Counted from the first letter of the stretch, positions 17,786 through 26,673 are shown. The stretch is 64,000 nt of DNA from JAMXLO01 sp963799415 (GCA_963799415.1 CAWCXI010000026.1:152003-216002); one strand, 5' to 3'. Numbers and translations are program-made. The notes: generated by a model from the sequence alone, not told the origin.

Positions 17786-19012
17786 TCACCCTGCCGCGAG
17801 GTCATTGAGGCTGAGCATCGCGGTCAGCAGCGATGTGACTATGCCAGCGACGGCAATGCCCATGATGATGGTGATCGCGGGGACCAGCAGCGCGACAATA
17901 CGCTGCAGCGCAATACGTGTGCGCTCCTCATGAATGTCGGCGGCACGCAGCGCCATCGGGCCAAGTTCGGCATTCTCTTCGCCCAGACGCAGAAGATGGG
18001 TCGCGCGCAGCGGAAACACCCGTGCCTCAGCAAGCGGCAGCGCCAGTCCGCCGCCGGCGCGCGCACTCGCTGCGGCCCGGTCGACCGCCGCCATGGCCGC
18101 ACGGTTGCCCACTGCATCGCGCACAAACCCCAGGGCCGAGATCAATGACACGCCATTGACCAGCAGAGTGCCCAACACGCGCGTGAAACGCGCAGCCAAC
18201 ACCTCGCGCAGTAGGCCGCCCGCAATCGGCACACGCAGCAGAAAGCTATCCATTGCCAAACGACAGCGCGGCAATCGCAGCGCGGCGCGCGCGACCAGCA
18301 CCATTACAGCTAAGCCGAGCAACATGAACACGCCATACTGAGTAACGAAGGCACCGATCGCGATCAGCAGTTGTGTCGATGCAGGCAACTTCGCGCCGCT
18401 CTGCTCGAACAACGGCACGAACTGCGGCAGCACTTCGGTCAGCAGCAGCGCGATCGAGCCGATGGCCACGATGGTCAGCAGACACGGATAAATCAGCGCC
18501 GACGTGACGGACGCTGCAAGGCGCTGCTGACGTTCCAGCAGATCGGCCAAACGTGCCAGGGTCGATGCAAGCTGGCCACTCGCCTCGCCGGCACTCACCA
18601 TTGCGACATGCAGGCGCGAGAAGGCACGGGGATAACGTCCTAGCGCGTCCGCAAGCGCGCCGCCGTCGCGGACAATGTCGCGCAATCCTGCGGTCATTGT
18701 GCGCACCCGTGCATTCGACGCGGTCTCGCACATATAGAGAAGGGCGCGGTCGAGGTCCTGGCCGGCTGAAAGCATGGTCGCCAGCTCACGGATGAAATCC
18801 GCCGTTTCCTGTCGTCGGAGGCCCTGGCGTGTGGTGAATTCGGCATGCCACAGCGCAGTCAGCCACGACCCGCCGTCGGCCGGCTCGGCGCGCATCGGCA
18901 TCGCGCCCTGACGCTGCAGGCGCGCGACTACCTCGGCTTCTGTTGCGGCATCCATCATGCCAGTCTGCATGTCGCCCGTGGGACCGATCGCCCGATAGCG
19001 AAACGTCGGCAT
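17786..19012 (-). CDS. gspF: Type II secretion system assembly platform protein GspF
   Basis: A 408-residue polytopic inner-membrane protein. The N-terminus MPTFRYRAIGPTGDM is the standard GspF/PilC start. Two related T2SSF domains follow: one around FIRELATMLSAGQDLDRAL to GEASGQLAS, then membrane helices (SALIYPCLLTIVAIGSIALL and FMLLGLAVMVLVA), and the second around RFTRVLGTLLVNGVSLISAL with a final helix near the C-terminus. It transmits GspE ATPase motion to pseudopilus growth. It starts 3 bases after the gspE stop. Confidence 0.94.
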   Translation of the reverse strand: MPTFRYRAIGPTGDMQTGMMDAATEAEVVARLQRQGAMPMRAEPADGGSWLTALWHAEFTTRQGLRRQETADFIRELATMLSAGQDLDRALLYMCETASNARVRTMTAGLRDIVRDGGALADALGRYPRAFSRLHVAMVSAGEASGQLASTLARLADLLERQQRLAASVTSALIYPCLLTIVAIGSIALLLTEVLPQFVPLFEQSGAKLPASTQLLIAIGAFVTQYGVFMLLGLAVMVLVARAALRLPRCRLAMDSFLLRVPIAGGLLREVLAARFTRVLGTLLVNGVSLISALGFVRDAVGNRAAMAAVDRAAASARAGGGLALPLAEARVFPLRATHLLRLGEENAELGPMALRAADIHEERTRIALQRIVALLVPAITIIMGIAVAGIVTSLLTAMLSLNDLAAG

Positions 19013-19015
19013 CGC

Positions 19016-20764
19016 TCAGGTGTCCGTACGGACGCTGCGCACGACTTCCTCGACTGTCGTCTCGCCGGCCAGCACCGCATCCAGGCCGCATTGCAGCAGC
19101 GTCCTCATGCCAGCGGCAATCGCGGCCTTCTCGATGCTGTTGTGGTCGGCGCGCCCGAAGATGAGATGTTCGATTTCCGGATTGAGCGTCAGGAATTCAG
19201 CAATGGCGAAACGGCCGCGATAGCCGGTGTGGCGACACTCGGGACATCCGACGGGATGCTGCAGCGTCAGTTCCGTGCCGTTGCAACGCGCTGCGAGATC
19301 GAACCGCTGGATCAACTCGGCTGGCACGGGCGCCGGTCGGCGGCACGCTGGACAGAGGCGCCGCACGAGCCGCTGTGCCAGCACGCCACGGAGCACCGCC
19401 GCGAGCAGATAGTCCTCCAGCCCCATGTCCCGCAGCCGCGTTACCGCAGCGGCCGCGGAATTGGTGTGCAGCGTCGACAGCACAAGTCTTCCAAGCAGCG
19501 CGGCCTGCGCGGCAACCTGGGCGGTCTCCTGATTGCGGATTTCGCCAACCATGATGACGTCCGGATCCTGCCGGACGATGGCGCTTAGGAATTCCGCGAA
19601 TGTCAGGCCGATCTGTTCATGCACCTGCATCTGGGTGATGCCGTGCAGCCGGTACTCGATCGGGTCCTCCACGGTCACGATCTTGCGTTCGATGGAGTTG
19701 AGCGCGAGCAGGCCGGTGTACAGCGTGGTGGTCTTGCCGCTTCCCGTTGGGCCGGTCACCAGCACGATGCCATTCGGCAGCGCCAGGGCTTCCTGGAAGC
19801 GGGCGATCACCGGCGGCGGCAGCCCCAGTTTGGCGTAATCGAACGCCACGGCGGCGCGGTCGAGAATGCGCAGCACGACTGTCTCGCCGTGCAGCGACGG
19901 CACGGTGGAGACGCGAAAATCGATCTCCTGGCCCCGCACCGCCAGTCGGATGCGGCCATCCTGCGGCAGGCGTCTCTCGGCAATGTCGAGCCGTGCCATG
20001 ATCTTGATCCGCGAGGTGACGGCCGCGGCGAGCCGGATCGGCGGATTGTCCGCCTCGTGCAGAACGCCATCATAGCGATAGCGCACGCGCAACCTGTCCT
20101 CGAACGGCTCGACATGAATGTCCGAGGCGTTCGTCTCCACCGCCCGCGTGATGATCTGGTTGACCAGCCGGATCACCGGCGCTTCGCTGGCGAGATCCTT
20201 CAGCCGTTCGGCGTCTTCCTCGAGCGGCGCCCTGGCCTCGGGCTGTGCCTCCTCCGCCTGGCCGTCGGCCGGATACAGGCGTTCCAGCGCTGCCTCCAGT
20301 TCGATGGGTACGGCAACTTCCAGCCTGACGCGCCTGCCGCAGGCGGCCGCAACGGCGGCGGGCGTGAAGTCGTCGAGTGGGTCGGCCGTGGCCAGCACCA
20401 GCGCGTCATCCTCGACAGCCACCGGCAAGGCGCGCGCCTGGCGCAGGAAGCGCGGAGGCAGACATTCAGCCAGCAGGGGTTCGGTGGTCGGATAGCGGCT
20501 CGGATTGGCTATCGGCAGCTTCAGCAGGGCCGCATAGCTCTCCGCGAGACCGCGCTCCGTCAACAAGCCGAGCTGGATCAGGACGCTGTCCAGCCGCTGC
20601 CCGGATTCGACCGCAACCCGGCCGGCACGCTCGATCGTCCTGCCGTCGCATTGCCCATTGGCAACAAGCAGACCGGCAAGCGCGTCAATTGCCTGATTGG
20701 CCGATGTCGACTCCAAATGGGACGTTCCCGCAAGTGTTTTTGCTCGCCGTATTGTGTTTGGCAT
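19016..20764 (-). CDS. gspE: Type II secretion system ATPase GspE
   Basis: A 582-residue cytoplasmic ATPase. After an N-terminal GspE-N domain it has the Walker A motif GPTGSGKTTTLY (about residue 338), the Asp box around VEDPIEYRLHG, Walker B DPDVIMVGEIRN and the His box STLHTNSA, then the tetracysteine zinc motif (CPACRRP...CPECRHTG) found in GspE and PilB. It energises pseudopilus assembly. ATG 20764 was chosen; it overlaps head-to-head with the prepilin peptidase ATG at 20763. An upstream TTG at 20797 is less likely. It leads the gspE-F-L-M-C-D-transglycosylase unit. Confidence 0.96.
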   Translation of the reverse strand: MPNTIRRAKTLAGTSHLESTSANQAIDALAGLLVANGQCDGRTIERAGRVAVESGQRLDSVLIQLGLLTERGLAESYAALLKLPIANPSRYPTTEPLLAECLPPRFLRQARALPVAVEDDALVLATADPLDDFTPAAVAAACGRRVRLEVAVPIELEAALERLYPADGQAEEAQPEARAPLEEDAERLKDLASEAPVIRLVNQIITRAVETNASDIHVEPFEDRLRVRYRYDGVLHEADNPPIRLAAAVTSRIKIMARLDIAERRLPQDGRIRLAVRGQEIDFRVSTVPSLHGETVVLRILDRAAVAFDYAKLGLPPPVIARFQEALALPNGIVLVTGPTGSGKTTTLYTGLLALNSIERKIVTVEDPIEYRLHGITQMQVHEQIGLTFAEFLSAIVRQDPDVIMVGEIRNQETAQVAAQAALLGRLVLSTLHTNSAAAAVTRLRDMGLEDYLLAAVLRGVLAQRLVRRLCPACRRPAPVPAELIQRFDLAARCNGTELTLQHPVGCPECRHTGYRGRFAIAEFLTLNPEIEHLIFGRADHNSIEKAAIAAGMRTLLQCGLDAVLAGETTVEEVVRSVRTDT

Positions 20765-21581
20765 GGCCGGCGAGGCAAATGACACCTTGGCGACCAAGAG
20801 CGGGCACTCATGCTGGTTCCGTTATCCTGGCCGATCGGTACTGGTCGCCGCGCCGTTCATTGGCAGTTTCCTCGGTGTGCTGATCCGGCGCTTGCCGAAG
20901 GGTCGGCCGGTGAGCTGGGCCCGTTCGAAATGCGAGGCATGCGGCGTCACATTGACAGCCTCCGAACTCGTGCCGCTGGGGAGCTATGTGTTGCAGCGCG
21001 GTCGCTGCCGGCGCTGCGGAGCGGCGATCGACCCATTCCACCCGGCGATCGAGATAGCCGCGCTCGTCATAGCGCTGTGGGCGGTCGTGGCCGAGACCGA
21101 TCCCGCCCGCCTGTGGGCCGATTGTCTGCTCGGATGGACCCTGCTGACCCTGAGCTGGATCGACTGGCGCTGGATGCGGCTGCCGGACGTGCTGACCCTG
21201 CCGCTTCTGCTGGTCGGCTTGCTGGTCACGCTTGCGATCCAACCCGAGGCTTTGACCGAGCACGCCGCCGGTGCGGCAGCAGGATATCTGGCGCTGCGTG
21301 GCGTCGCCTGGTGCTATCGCAGAGTTCGAGGGCGCGAAGGGATCGGCGCGGGCGACGCCAAGCTGCTTGGCGCGGCCGGCGCGTGGCTCGGTCTCGCATG
21401 GTTGCCGTATGTGGTACTGCTCGCCGCATTGCTGGGACTTGTCGCCGCGGCATGCCTCGCACTGGCGGGACGCCGGGTGCGGGCCGACACGGCGCTACCG
21501 TTCGGCTCGTGTCTGGCACTCGCTTTCTGGCTGCTGTGGCTGCACGGCGATTGGCTGATGAACAATGGAGGCGCGTTGTGA
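20763..21581 (+). CDS. gspO: Prepilin peptidase (GspO/PilD type A24 aspartic protease)
   Basis: About 272 residues, polytopic. The cytoplasmic loop has the two CxxC pairs (Cys57, Cys60, Cys82, Cys85) of the methyltransferase-containing PilD form. The catalytic aspartates are in WIDWRWMRLPD (Asp134) and GIGAGDAKLLG (Asp198). It cleaves pseudopilin leaders at Gly/Phe and should process GspG, H, I, J and K of this locus. The initiation codon overlaps that of gspE on the other strand; a slightly later start cannot be excluded. The stop overlaps the next gene (GTGA). Confidence 0.93.
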   Translation: MAGEANDTLATKSGHSCWFRYPGRSVLVAAPFIGSFLGVLIRRLPKGRPVSWARSKCEACGVTLTASELVPLGSYVLQRGRCRRCGAAIDPFHPAIEIAALVIALWAVVAETDPARLWADCLLGWTLLTLSWIDWRWMRLPDVLTLPLLLVGLLVTLAIQPEALTEHAAGAAAGYLALRGVAWCYRRVRGREGIGAGDAKLLGAAGAWLGLAWLPYVVLLAALLGLVAAACLALAGRRVRADTALPFGSCLALAFWLLWLHGDWLMNNGGAL

Positions 21582-21940
21582 TCCGGGCTGGCGTGGCGTT
21601 GACGTTGATCCTGTTCCTGCTACCCGTGCCACGCGCCAGCGCTGGCCAAGGCCGGCCTATCTGTCGCGTTCCGTCAGTAGTGGATGTCATGGCGCGAGAG
21701 GTGCAGACGCGCGACTACTATGCACGGATCGAGCCTCGGCTGGTCGATGAATTCCCATCCTCCACGCCCAACACCGTGCTGTGCGGCGTGACGGTGTGGA
21801 CGGTCACCTACGACGCGTATCGCGCGGACGGCATACCAATCGGACGCTGCGAAAACTACGTGTTCAGCGTGCAGGCGCTGTCGAGAGGATTTCTGGTGCG
21901 CTATCTGCGCAAGGGCGGATGGCCGCAGGCGCAACGATGA
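21578..21940 (+). CDS. Hypothetical small periplasmic protein between gspO and gspH
   Basis: A 120-residue protein with a signal peptide (VALTLILFLLPVPRASA, cleavage before GQG). The mature part has three cysteines (PICRVP, VLCGV, GRCENYVF), many charged residues and no recognised family. GTG 21578 has a GGAGG site six bases upstream and overlaps the gspO stop by 4 bases; the ORF end overlaps gspH by 4 bases. Strict coupling on both sides means it is made together with the T2SS and may be an accessory assembly factor. Confidence 0.75.
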   Translation: MIRAGVALTLILFLLPVPRASAGQGRPICRVPSVVDVMAREVQTRDYYARIEPRLVDEFPSSTPNTVLCGVTVWTVTYDAYRADGIPIGRCENYVFSVQALSRGFLVRYLRKGGWPQAQR

Positions 21941-22338
21941 ACCGACGCGACACGGCAGGCTTCACACTGATCGAGATGATCGTGGTGCTGGTCGTGCTCG
22001 GGCTGACGCTGGGTCTGGTATTGACGCACGGTCCTGTTCGCAGCCGACGTCTGGAACTTGATGCGACGGCCAGACAGGTGGCTGGCGCGCTGCGCCTGGC
22101 GCGCTCGCGTGCGATCGCCGAGGAACGCGGGGTGGCGGTGGCTTTTGGAATTGGCGGGTATCGGCTCGATGGCGGCGCGGCGGTCGTATGGTCCACCGAT
22201 GTGTCGCCGGTAGGCGATCGGGTCATCAGCTTCACCCCGGATGGCGGGTCGTCTGGCGGGCGAATTGTGTTGCGCGGAGGCGACCGCCAGGTCGCCATCG
22301 GCGTGGACTGGCTCACGGGACGTGTTGTCGTACGATAG
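21937..22338 (+). CDS. gspH: Type II secretion system pseudopilin GspH
   Basis: A 133-residue pseudopilin. Leader MNRRDTAG is followed by FTLIEMIVVLVVLGLTLGLV with Phe+1 and Glu+5. The globular part has the GspH-typical early helix ATARQVAGALRLARSRAIAE followed by beta strands VAVAFGIGGYRLDG. GspH links the minor-pseudopilin tip to the GspG fibre. It completes the pseudopilin set on the opposite strand from the others and is coupled to its upstream gene by an ATGA overlap. Confidence 0.92.
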   Translation: MNRRDTAGFTLIEMIVVLVVLGLTLGLVLTHGPVRSRRLELDATARQVAGALRLARSRAIAEERGVAVAFGIGGYRLDGGAAVVWSTDVSPVGDRVISFTPDGGSSGGRIVLRGGDRQVAIGVDWLTGRVVVR

Positions 22339-22366
22339 ACCACGCACGAGTGAGCTAAGCGGCGAA

Positions 22367-22393
22367 GCAGCAGACGGCGTGCCCGTCTGCTGC
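22367..22393. terminator. Bidirectional hairpin between gspH and the lactonase-like gene
   Basis: A perfect 11-bp stem, GCAGCAGACGG / CCGTCTGCTGC, with a 5-base loop. It lies 29 bases after the gspH stop and 14 bases before the stop of the convergent gene, so it can end both transcripts. No long T-run follows. Confidence 0.65.
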
Positions 22394-22407
22394 GCTATTC
22401 GCGAATC

Positions 22408-23541
22408 CTACATCCCGAGGTGATGAGGAGCCGGAAAGATGCCAATACGGTCGGCACGGAACGAACTGACCCAAATCCGGTGATCGACTTCGATCGCACC
22501 CGTGCCGGCACCCATCACGCCGTACACGCCACTCTTGACCACCGTGGTCAGCTTCATCGTGGTCGGGTTCATGCTGTCGATCTTGAACGGCACGTCGCAG
22601 TTCACCGCGCTTGACTCGAAGCATTCGATCACCTGTTTGACCGATGCATCCTGACCACCGACGAGTATCATGTGCCCGTCAGGCGACCAGCGCAGATTGT
22701 CGGTGAGGAAGCCTGTCGCCACTGTGTCCCTCTTCGGCTTTGTCATGCCGCGGCTGATGCGCGCCACTTCACGGCCTGACCAGACTGCGACATAGACCTC
22801 GCGCCCATCCGGAGACACGATCACGCCGTTCGGGCCGGACATTCCAGAGCTGCCTGGTACCTCGTGCCAGCCCTTGCCCGGATGCCACTCGTCGAGCGCA
22901 CCGACCGGCTTGCCGTTCATCAGCTTGTCCATGCGCTGCGCGTCGGTCGGATCCCACAGGCTGGTGACGATGATGCCGCCGTCAGACAGTGATGCCACGC
23001 CGTCGGGCCAGAAGCCCTTTGGTGCGACCACGCAGCCGATCCAGGTGAAGCCTGGCTTGGCGCCGGACAGATCGACGGCGAACACCTCCACTGACTCGCG
23101 CCCACCGTGATTGACGGCATAGAGCGTCCGGTGCTGCCCGCCGCCTTGCGTCAGATCGAGGCCGTGCGGGCCGAACGTCTTCATGTCAGGTGCGCCGGGA
23201 CAATCCGAATAGCGCGCCTTGTCGGGGCGGATGGCGATGTCGTCTGGCTGCACCTGGGTCACGGTGTCATTGCGCGTATCAAACAGCTGCAGATAGCCTT
23301 GCCGGCCGGCCGGCGCGAGGTCGCTGCCGATGACCCAATGAGTGCCGGGCACAGGTGCGAAATCCTCAACATTGGGTGCGCCGCAGATGAACTTCACATC
23401 GCCAGCCGGTGCACACTCGTTCGCCGTCGCCGCGACAGCGGGTCTCAGATGCGCCGACCAGATTGCGGCACCGATGGCGATACTCACTGCTCCACGCACC
23501 GCCAACGTGCAGAGGCGCACGAAAATCATTCCTTTTGGCAT
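22408..23541 (-). CDS. Exported SMP-30/gluconolactonase-like beta-propeller
   Basis: A 377-residue protein with a signal peptide (LAVRGAVSIAIGAAIWSA, cleavage near AVAA/TA). The mature chain has propeller segments such as YLQLFDTRNDTVTQV, GPHGLDLTQGG, WPDGVASLSDGGIIVTSLWDP, GPNGVIVSPDGREVYVAVW and DNLRWSPDGHMILVGG, with the acidic/Asn positions expected for calcium-dependent lactonase-like propellers. The start at ATG 23541 has a GGGAGGAA site. It may hydrolyse a lactone or ester outside the cytoplasm; the substrate is unknown. It lies just beyond the T2SS locus. Confidence 0.8.
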   Translation of the reverse strand: MPKGMIFVRLCTLAVRGAVSIAIGAAIWSAHLRPAVAATANECAPAGDVKFICGAPNVEDFAPVPGTHWVIGSDLAPAGRQGYLQLFDTRNDTVTQVQPDDIAIRPDKARYSDCPGAPDMKTFGPHGLDLTQGGGQHRTLYAVNHGGRESVEVFAVDLSGAKPGFTWIGCVVAPKGFWPDGVASLSDGGIIVTSLWDPTDAQRMDKLMNGKPVGALDEWHPGKGWHEVPGSSGMSGPNGVIVSPDGREVYVAVWSGREVARISRGMTKPKRDTVATGFLTDNLRWSPDGHMILVGGQDASVKQVIECFESSAVNCDVPFKIDSMNPTTMKLTTVVKSGVYGVMGAGTGAIEVDHRIWVSSFRADRIGIFPAPHHLGM

Positions 23542-23703
23542 TGGTTCCTCCCTTGCTCGACGGTCCGTGGAGCCGCACAGCAACTGAGCAACGTGGATCG
23601 GCCAAGCCACACGACACCCGGACCATTGTGCTTCGTGCAACAGGGCGGCTCGGCCTAGCAATCCGCACAGCGCACGAATGTTCGTGAGCGGACGGGGAGC
23701 CGC

Positions 23704-24993
23704 CTATGCCGGCTGTGCCGCCTCACGTAACGCCGCATCATACGCCTCGATCGGCTTTCGCGTCATCGTCAGTGTGGCAACGGCGCCGATCAGCGCCAAC
23801 ACGCCCGCCACTGCGAACGTACCGTTGAAGCTGCCGGTGAGTCCCACGACGTAGCCGGTGACGATCGGCCCCATCATGCCGAACGAATTGCCACCGAGCA
23901 CGGTGATGCTGGTCACCTTGCCGATGTCTGCCGGATTGCGCACCAAATCGGTCACCAGCGCGAAGTTCAACGCACTCCCGGCCGCGCCGGTCGAGCGCGC
24001 GACCGCCAGGATCAGCACGATCAGCCAGAGATCGTCGACGAACGGGATCAGCAGAATGCTCGCCGCACTCACAAGCATGACCGCCAGCATCGACCGCCTT
24101 CGGCCAGTGTGCACTGCATCCCGCGACAACAGCTTGTCGCTGAGCAAACCCAATGCTACGGCCACGACGGTAGCGGCACCGAACGGCACCGCGGTCAGCA
24201 TGCCGGCATTCATGACCGACAGGCCCTTCGCTGTCTGCAGATAGTTCGGCAGCCACGTCAGAAGCATATAGCCGCCATAGACCTCGCAGCCCTGCGTCAG
24301 GAACAGACCCCACACGCTGCGCAGCGTCAGCAGATGCAACAACGGCGCGCCGGGCCGCGCCGCGGCCGATCTCGCCTCGCCGTCACGCTCGGCGAGGATC
24401 CTGTCGCGCTCGGTTGGCCGCAGCCAAGCGACACGTTCCGGCCTGTCGAATGCGACCAGCCACGCCACGAGCCACACAAACCCGATGCTGCCGGCAACCA
24501 GAAAACCGGCCCGCCAGCCCAGCCACGCCACGATGGCCGAGACCACCACCGCACCAATGGCCGGGCCAGCAGCTGCACCGGCACCGAACACGGCATTGGC
24601 AAACCCACGTTCGGACGCCGGGAACCACTCGCGGATCACCCGATTGCAGGCGGGCCAACTCGTCGACTCGCCCATTCCCATCACGATGCGCGTGGCGGCC
24701 ATGGAGATGAAACCGGTGGTGAACCCGGTCAGCACAGTCGCTGCGGACCAGATGCCGATCCCCGTAGCATTCACCACCTTGCCACCGAACCGATCGACCA
24801 GCAGACCGACCGGGATCAGGCACAGCACATACATCCAGAGAAAGGACGAGAGCAGCCAGCCCATCTCGACCTTGGTCAGTCCGAATTCCGTGGCGATCGG
24901 TGTCACCGCGACCGACAGCGCGATGCGGTCCGTGTAGTTGATCAGCGTCAGCGTGAACAGAAAGACGCAGATCCAAAGTCTGCGATGGTGCAT
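23704..24993 (-). CDS. MFS transporter, anion:cation symporter (ACS) family
   Basis: A 429-residue, 12-helix major facilitator. It begins MHHRRLWICVFLFTLTLINYTDRIALSVA, whose NYTDR motif is the hallmark of the ACS (glucarate/hexuronate/4-hydroxyphenylacetate) family. GLLVDRFGGKVV is the loop 2-3 motif A and WFPASERGFANAVF the ACS signature. It probably imports an organic acid with protons. ATG 24993 has a GGGGGAA site; the frame upstream is unconserved. The lactonase-like gene downstream suggests uptake of a sugar acid or lactone product, which is inference. Confidence 0.88.
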   Translation of the reverse strand: MHHRRLWICVFLFTLTLINYTDRIALSVAVTPIATEFGLTKVEMGWLLSSFLWMYVLCLIPVGLLVDRFGGKVVNATGIGIWSAATVLTGFTTGFISMAATRIVMGMGESTSWPACNRVIREWFPASERGFANAVFGAGAAAGPAIGAVVVSAIVAWLGWRAGFLVAGSIGFVWLVAWLVAFDRPERVAWLRPTERDRILAERDGEARSAAARPGAPLLHLLTLRSVWGLFLTQGCEVYGGYMLLTWLPNYLQTAKGLSVMNAGMLTAVPFGAATVVAVALGLLSDKLLSRDAVHTGRRRSMLAVMLVSAASILLIPFVDDLWLIVLILAVARSTGAAGSALNFALVTDLVRNPADIGKVTSITVLGGNSFGMMGPIVTGYVVGLTGSFNGTFAVAGVLALIGAVATLTMTRKPIEAYDAALREAAQPA

Positions 24994-25074
24994 TGTCGTT
25001 TCCCCCGGCGTCAGCTTGCGAGCAGGCGTGCCGGAGGGCAAGCTGCGCGACCATCCAACTGGAGGAACTCAGCC

Positions 25075-25650
25075 ATGGCAATCGCGGAAGCCGTCCAGGA
25101 ACACCCCGCGCTGCTCGCCGAACTGCCGCAGCGTCTGCACCACCACGCCTATGTCGTGCGCGACCAGGAAGTGAACCGTCAGTTCTTCGAGGACCTGCTG
25201 GGCATCCCTCTCGTCGCCACCTGGTGCGAGAAGCACCACAACAGCTGGCTCGGCCGCGATGTCGCGATGTGCCACACCTTCTTCAGCATGGCCGATGGCG
25301 GCGCGCTCGCGTTCTTCGCGTTCGGCGACCCGGAGGTCTACAAGCTGGTGATCGCGGAAAAGCCCCCAGTGGTCGGCAGCTTCGATCACGTGGCGTTCAA
25401 GGTATCGGACCGCACGTATGACGAGATCATCGCGCGGCTACAGCGCACCGGCACGCCATTCCGCGAGAATGACCACGGCTACTGCAAGTCGGTCTATGCC
25501 ACGTCACCCGATGGGCTGATCGTGGAGTTCACCGTCGATCCGCCGGGTGTCGAACAGATAGACGCGATCCGGCGCGCCGACGCGCACTCCGAACTGGCGC
25601 GGTGGATGGCCGGCGATCACCGCACCAACAACGACCTGCGGCCGCGCTAG
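25075..25650 (+). CDS. VOC family protein (glyoxalase/dioxygenase superfamily)
   Basis: A 191-residue vicinal oxygen chelate protein. It has RLHHHAYVVRDQEVNRQFFEDLLGI (first beta-alpha-beta module, His as metal ligand), GSFDHVAFKVSD (second module) and SPDGLIVEFTVDP, whose Glu is the final ligand. The layout fits ring-cleaving dioxygenases and related isomerases; substrate unknown. GGAGGA lies nine bases before ATG 25075. It is divergent from the MFS gene with 81 bases between them, so they may share a control region. Confidence 0.85.
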   Translation: MAIAEAVQEHPALLAELPQRLHHHAYVVRDQEVNRQFFEDLLGIPLVATWCEKHHNSWLGRDVAMCHTFFSMADGGALAFFAFGDPEVYKLVIAEKPPVVGSFDHVAFKVSDRTYDEIIARLQRTGTPFRENDHGYCKSVYATSPDGLIVEFTVDPPGVEQIDAIRRADAHSELARWMAGDHRTNNDLRPR

Positions 25651-26175
25651 CCAGCACGATACGGTATTGCGTGAAACAGCCGATACAGCTCTCGGCGCGC
25701 GACTGTTCATTCCGTCATGCCGACGCAGGTCGGCATCCACGTCTTGCTGCTCGCAGCACGAGTCTTTGCCGCTCGCATACGTGGATGCCGACCTGCGTCG
25801 GCATGACGTTGGGCTCGGATCGTGCGCTGCTTGGTCCTAAGCGGGCAGTTGCCGCCCGTGCTAGAGCTGCACCGCATGGTTATTCTGAGGGTCATAGACG
25901 CCGCTGAGTCGCGCCAGAAAGTCAGGCACCTCCTCCCGCATACCGTGTGGTTCATCGTTGAGTAGTCATACACATAGGGATAGCGCCGTCCCTACATGCT
26001 TGTGGTGATGCGCGCCCATTTGGCCGCCCATCATGTTTGATGGGTGAGTGGCGAATATCGTGCAATAGATCAGTGGCGTCGGCTTAGCCCATAGGCCCCA
26101 ATCGTCACTGCAATTTATTTCCTGTCATCCCGCCGGCCGCCGATCTTCACTGCACGAAAGGTGGGCGGCGGCTTT
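25651..26175. other. Long intergenic region with a dispersed repeat and an ORF remnant
   Basis: About 525 bases separating the VOC gene and the cupin gene. It holds the large palindromic repeat at 25713-25808. Further right, on the minus strand at 25861-25941, is a 26-codon ORF (MREEVPDFLARLSGVYDPQN and on) that reads like the C-terminal end of a lost gene. The rest (25950-26175) is less GC-rich and holds nothing recognisable. Confidence 0.5.
25713..25808. repeat. Palindromic dispersed repeat (REP/MITE-like), family A
   Basis: Two perfect 29-base arms (25713-25741 and 25780-25808), CGTCATGCCGACGCAGGTCG and its complement, surround a 38-base centre that contains a small GCTGC/GCAGC hairpin. 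When translated it produces the HADAGRHP and MPTCVGMT peptides familiar from spurious annotations of such repeats in proteobacteria. The arms would fold into a long hairpin in RNA. Confidence 0.85.
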
Positions 26176-26673
26176 TCACCCCCGCCAGATCCGCACCAGC
26201 GGCCCTTCCACGCCGGACACCGGATCGGCCGCCGGCAACTTCACTGCCGCGACGTTGCGTACCACTTCGTCATGCTCCGCCGGATTGCCGCGGCGAAGAT
26301 CGCGCCGCGCGGTGTTGTCGGGATAGGCGCCGACAATCAGCAGATCGGTGGTCTTGCCCTCATTGCAATGGCCGACACCCGCCGGCACCACCACGACATC
26401 GCCGGCACTGACCTCCAGCACCTGGCCCGCCGGACCGCCGAAACGCACCTTCGCCGAACCGCTCGCCACGCCCAGTACTTCATGCGCGTCGCTGTGGAAG
26501 TGGTGGAACGGATGCACCGCGTCGCGCCACGCCGCGGGCCAGCGATTGGCGGTGAAGATGCGCTCGATCGCCGCCGGATCGGCCGGCACCGCCTGCCGGT
26601 ACACCAACAACGGCAGCTGCGAGTTTGGAATCGCGCCATCGTCGGCGAAATTGAAGGTCTGGGGTTCGGTCAT
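26176..26673 (-). CDS. Cupin domain protein
   Basis: A 165-residue single-domain cupin. The first cupin motif is HPFHHFHSDAHEVLGVASG (metal-binding histidines and glutamate) and the second is VVVVPAGVGHCNEG. The length and the pattern resemble small cupins annotated as uncharacterised enzymes acting on sugars or dioxygenase-like substrates. The ATG at 26673 overlaps the stop of the upstream PIN toxin by 4 bases, so it is expressed from the toxin-antitoxin transcript. Confidence 0.8.
   Translation of the reverse strand: MTEPQTFNFADDGAIPNSQLPLLVYRQAVPADPAAIERIFTANRWPAAWRDAVHPFHHFHSDAHEVLGVASGSAKVRFGGPAGQVLEVSAGDVVVVPAGVGHCNEGKTTDLLIVGAYPDNTARRDLRRGNPAEHDEVVRNVAAVKLPAADPVSGVEGPLVRIWRG

Noticed and set aside
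25861..25941. 26-codon minus-strand ORF MREEVPDFLARLSGVYDPQN and on
   Set aside because: Too short and isolated to call; noted only as a possible C-terminal remnant in the intergenic entry.
25602..25973. ORFs on both strands giving HADAGRHP and MPTCVGMT peptides
   Set aside because: Translation of a palindromic repeat, not genes.
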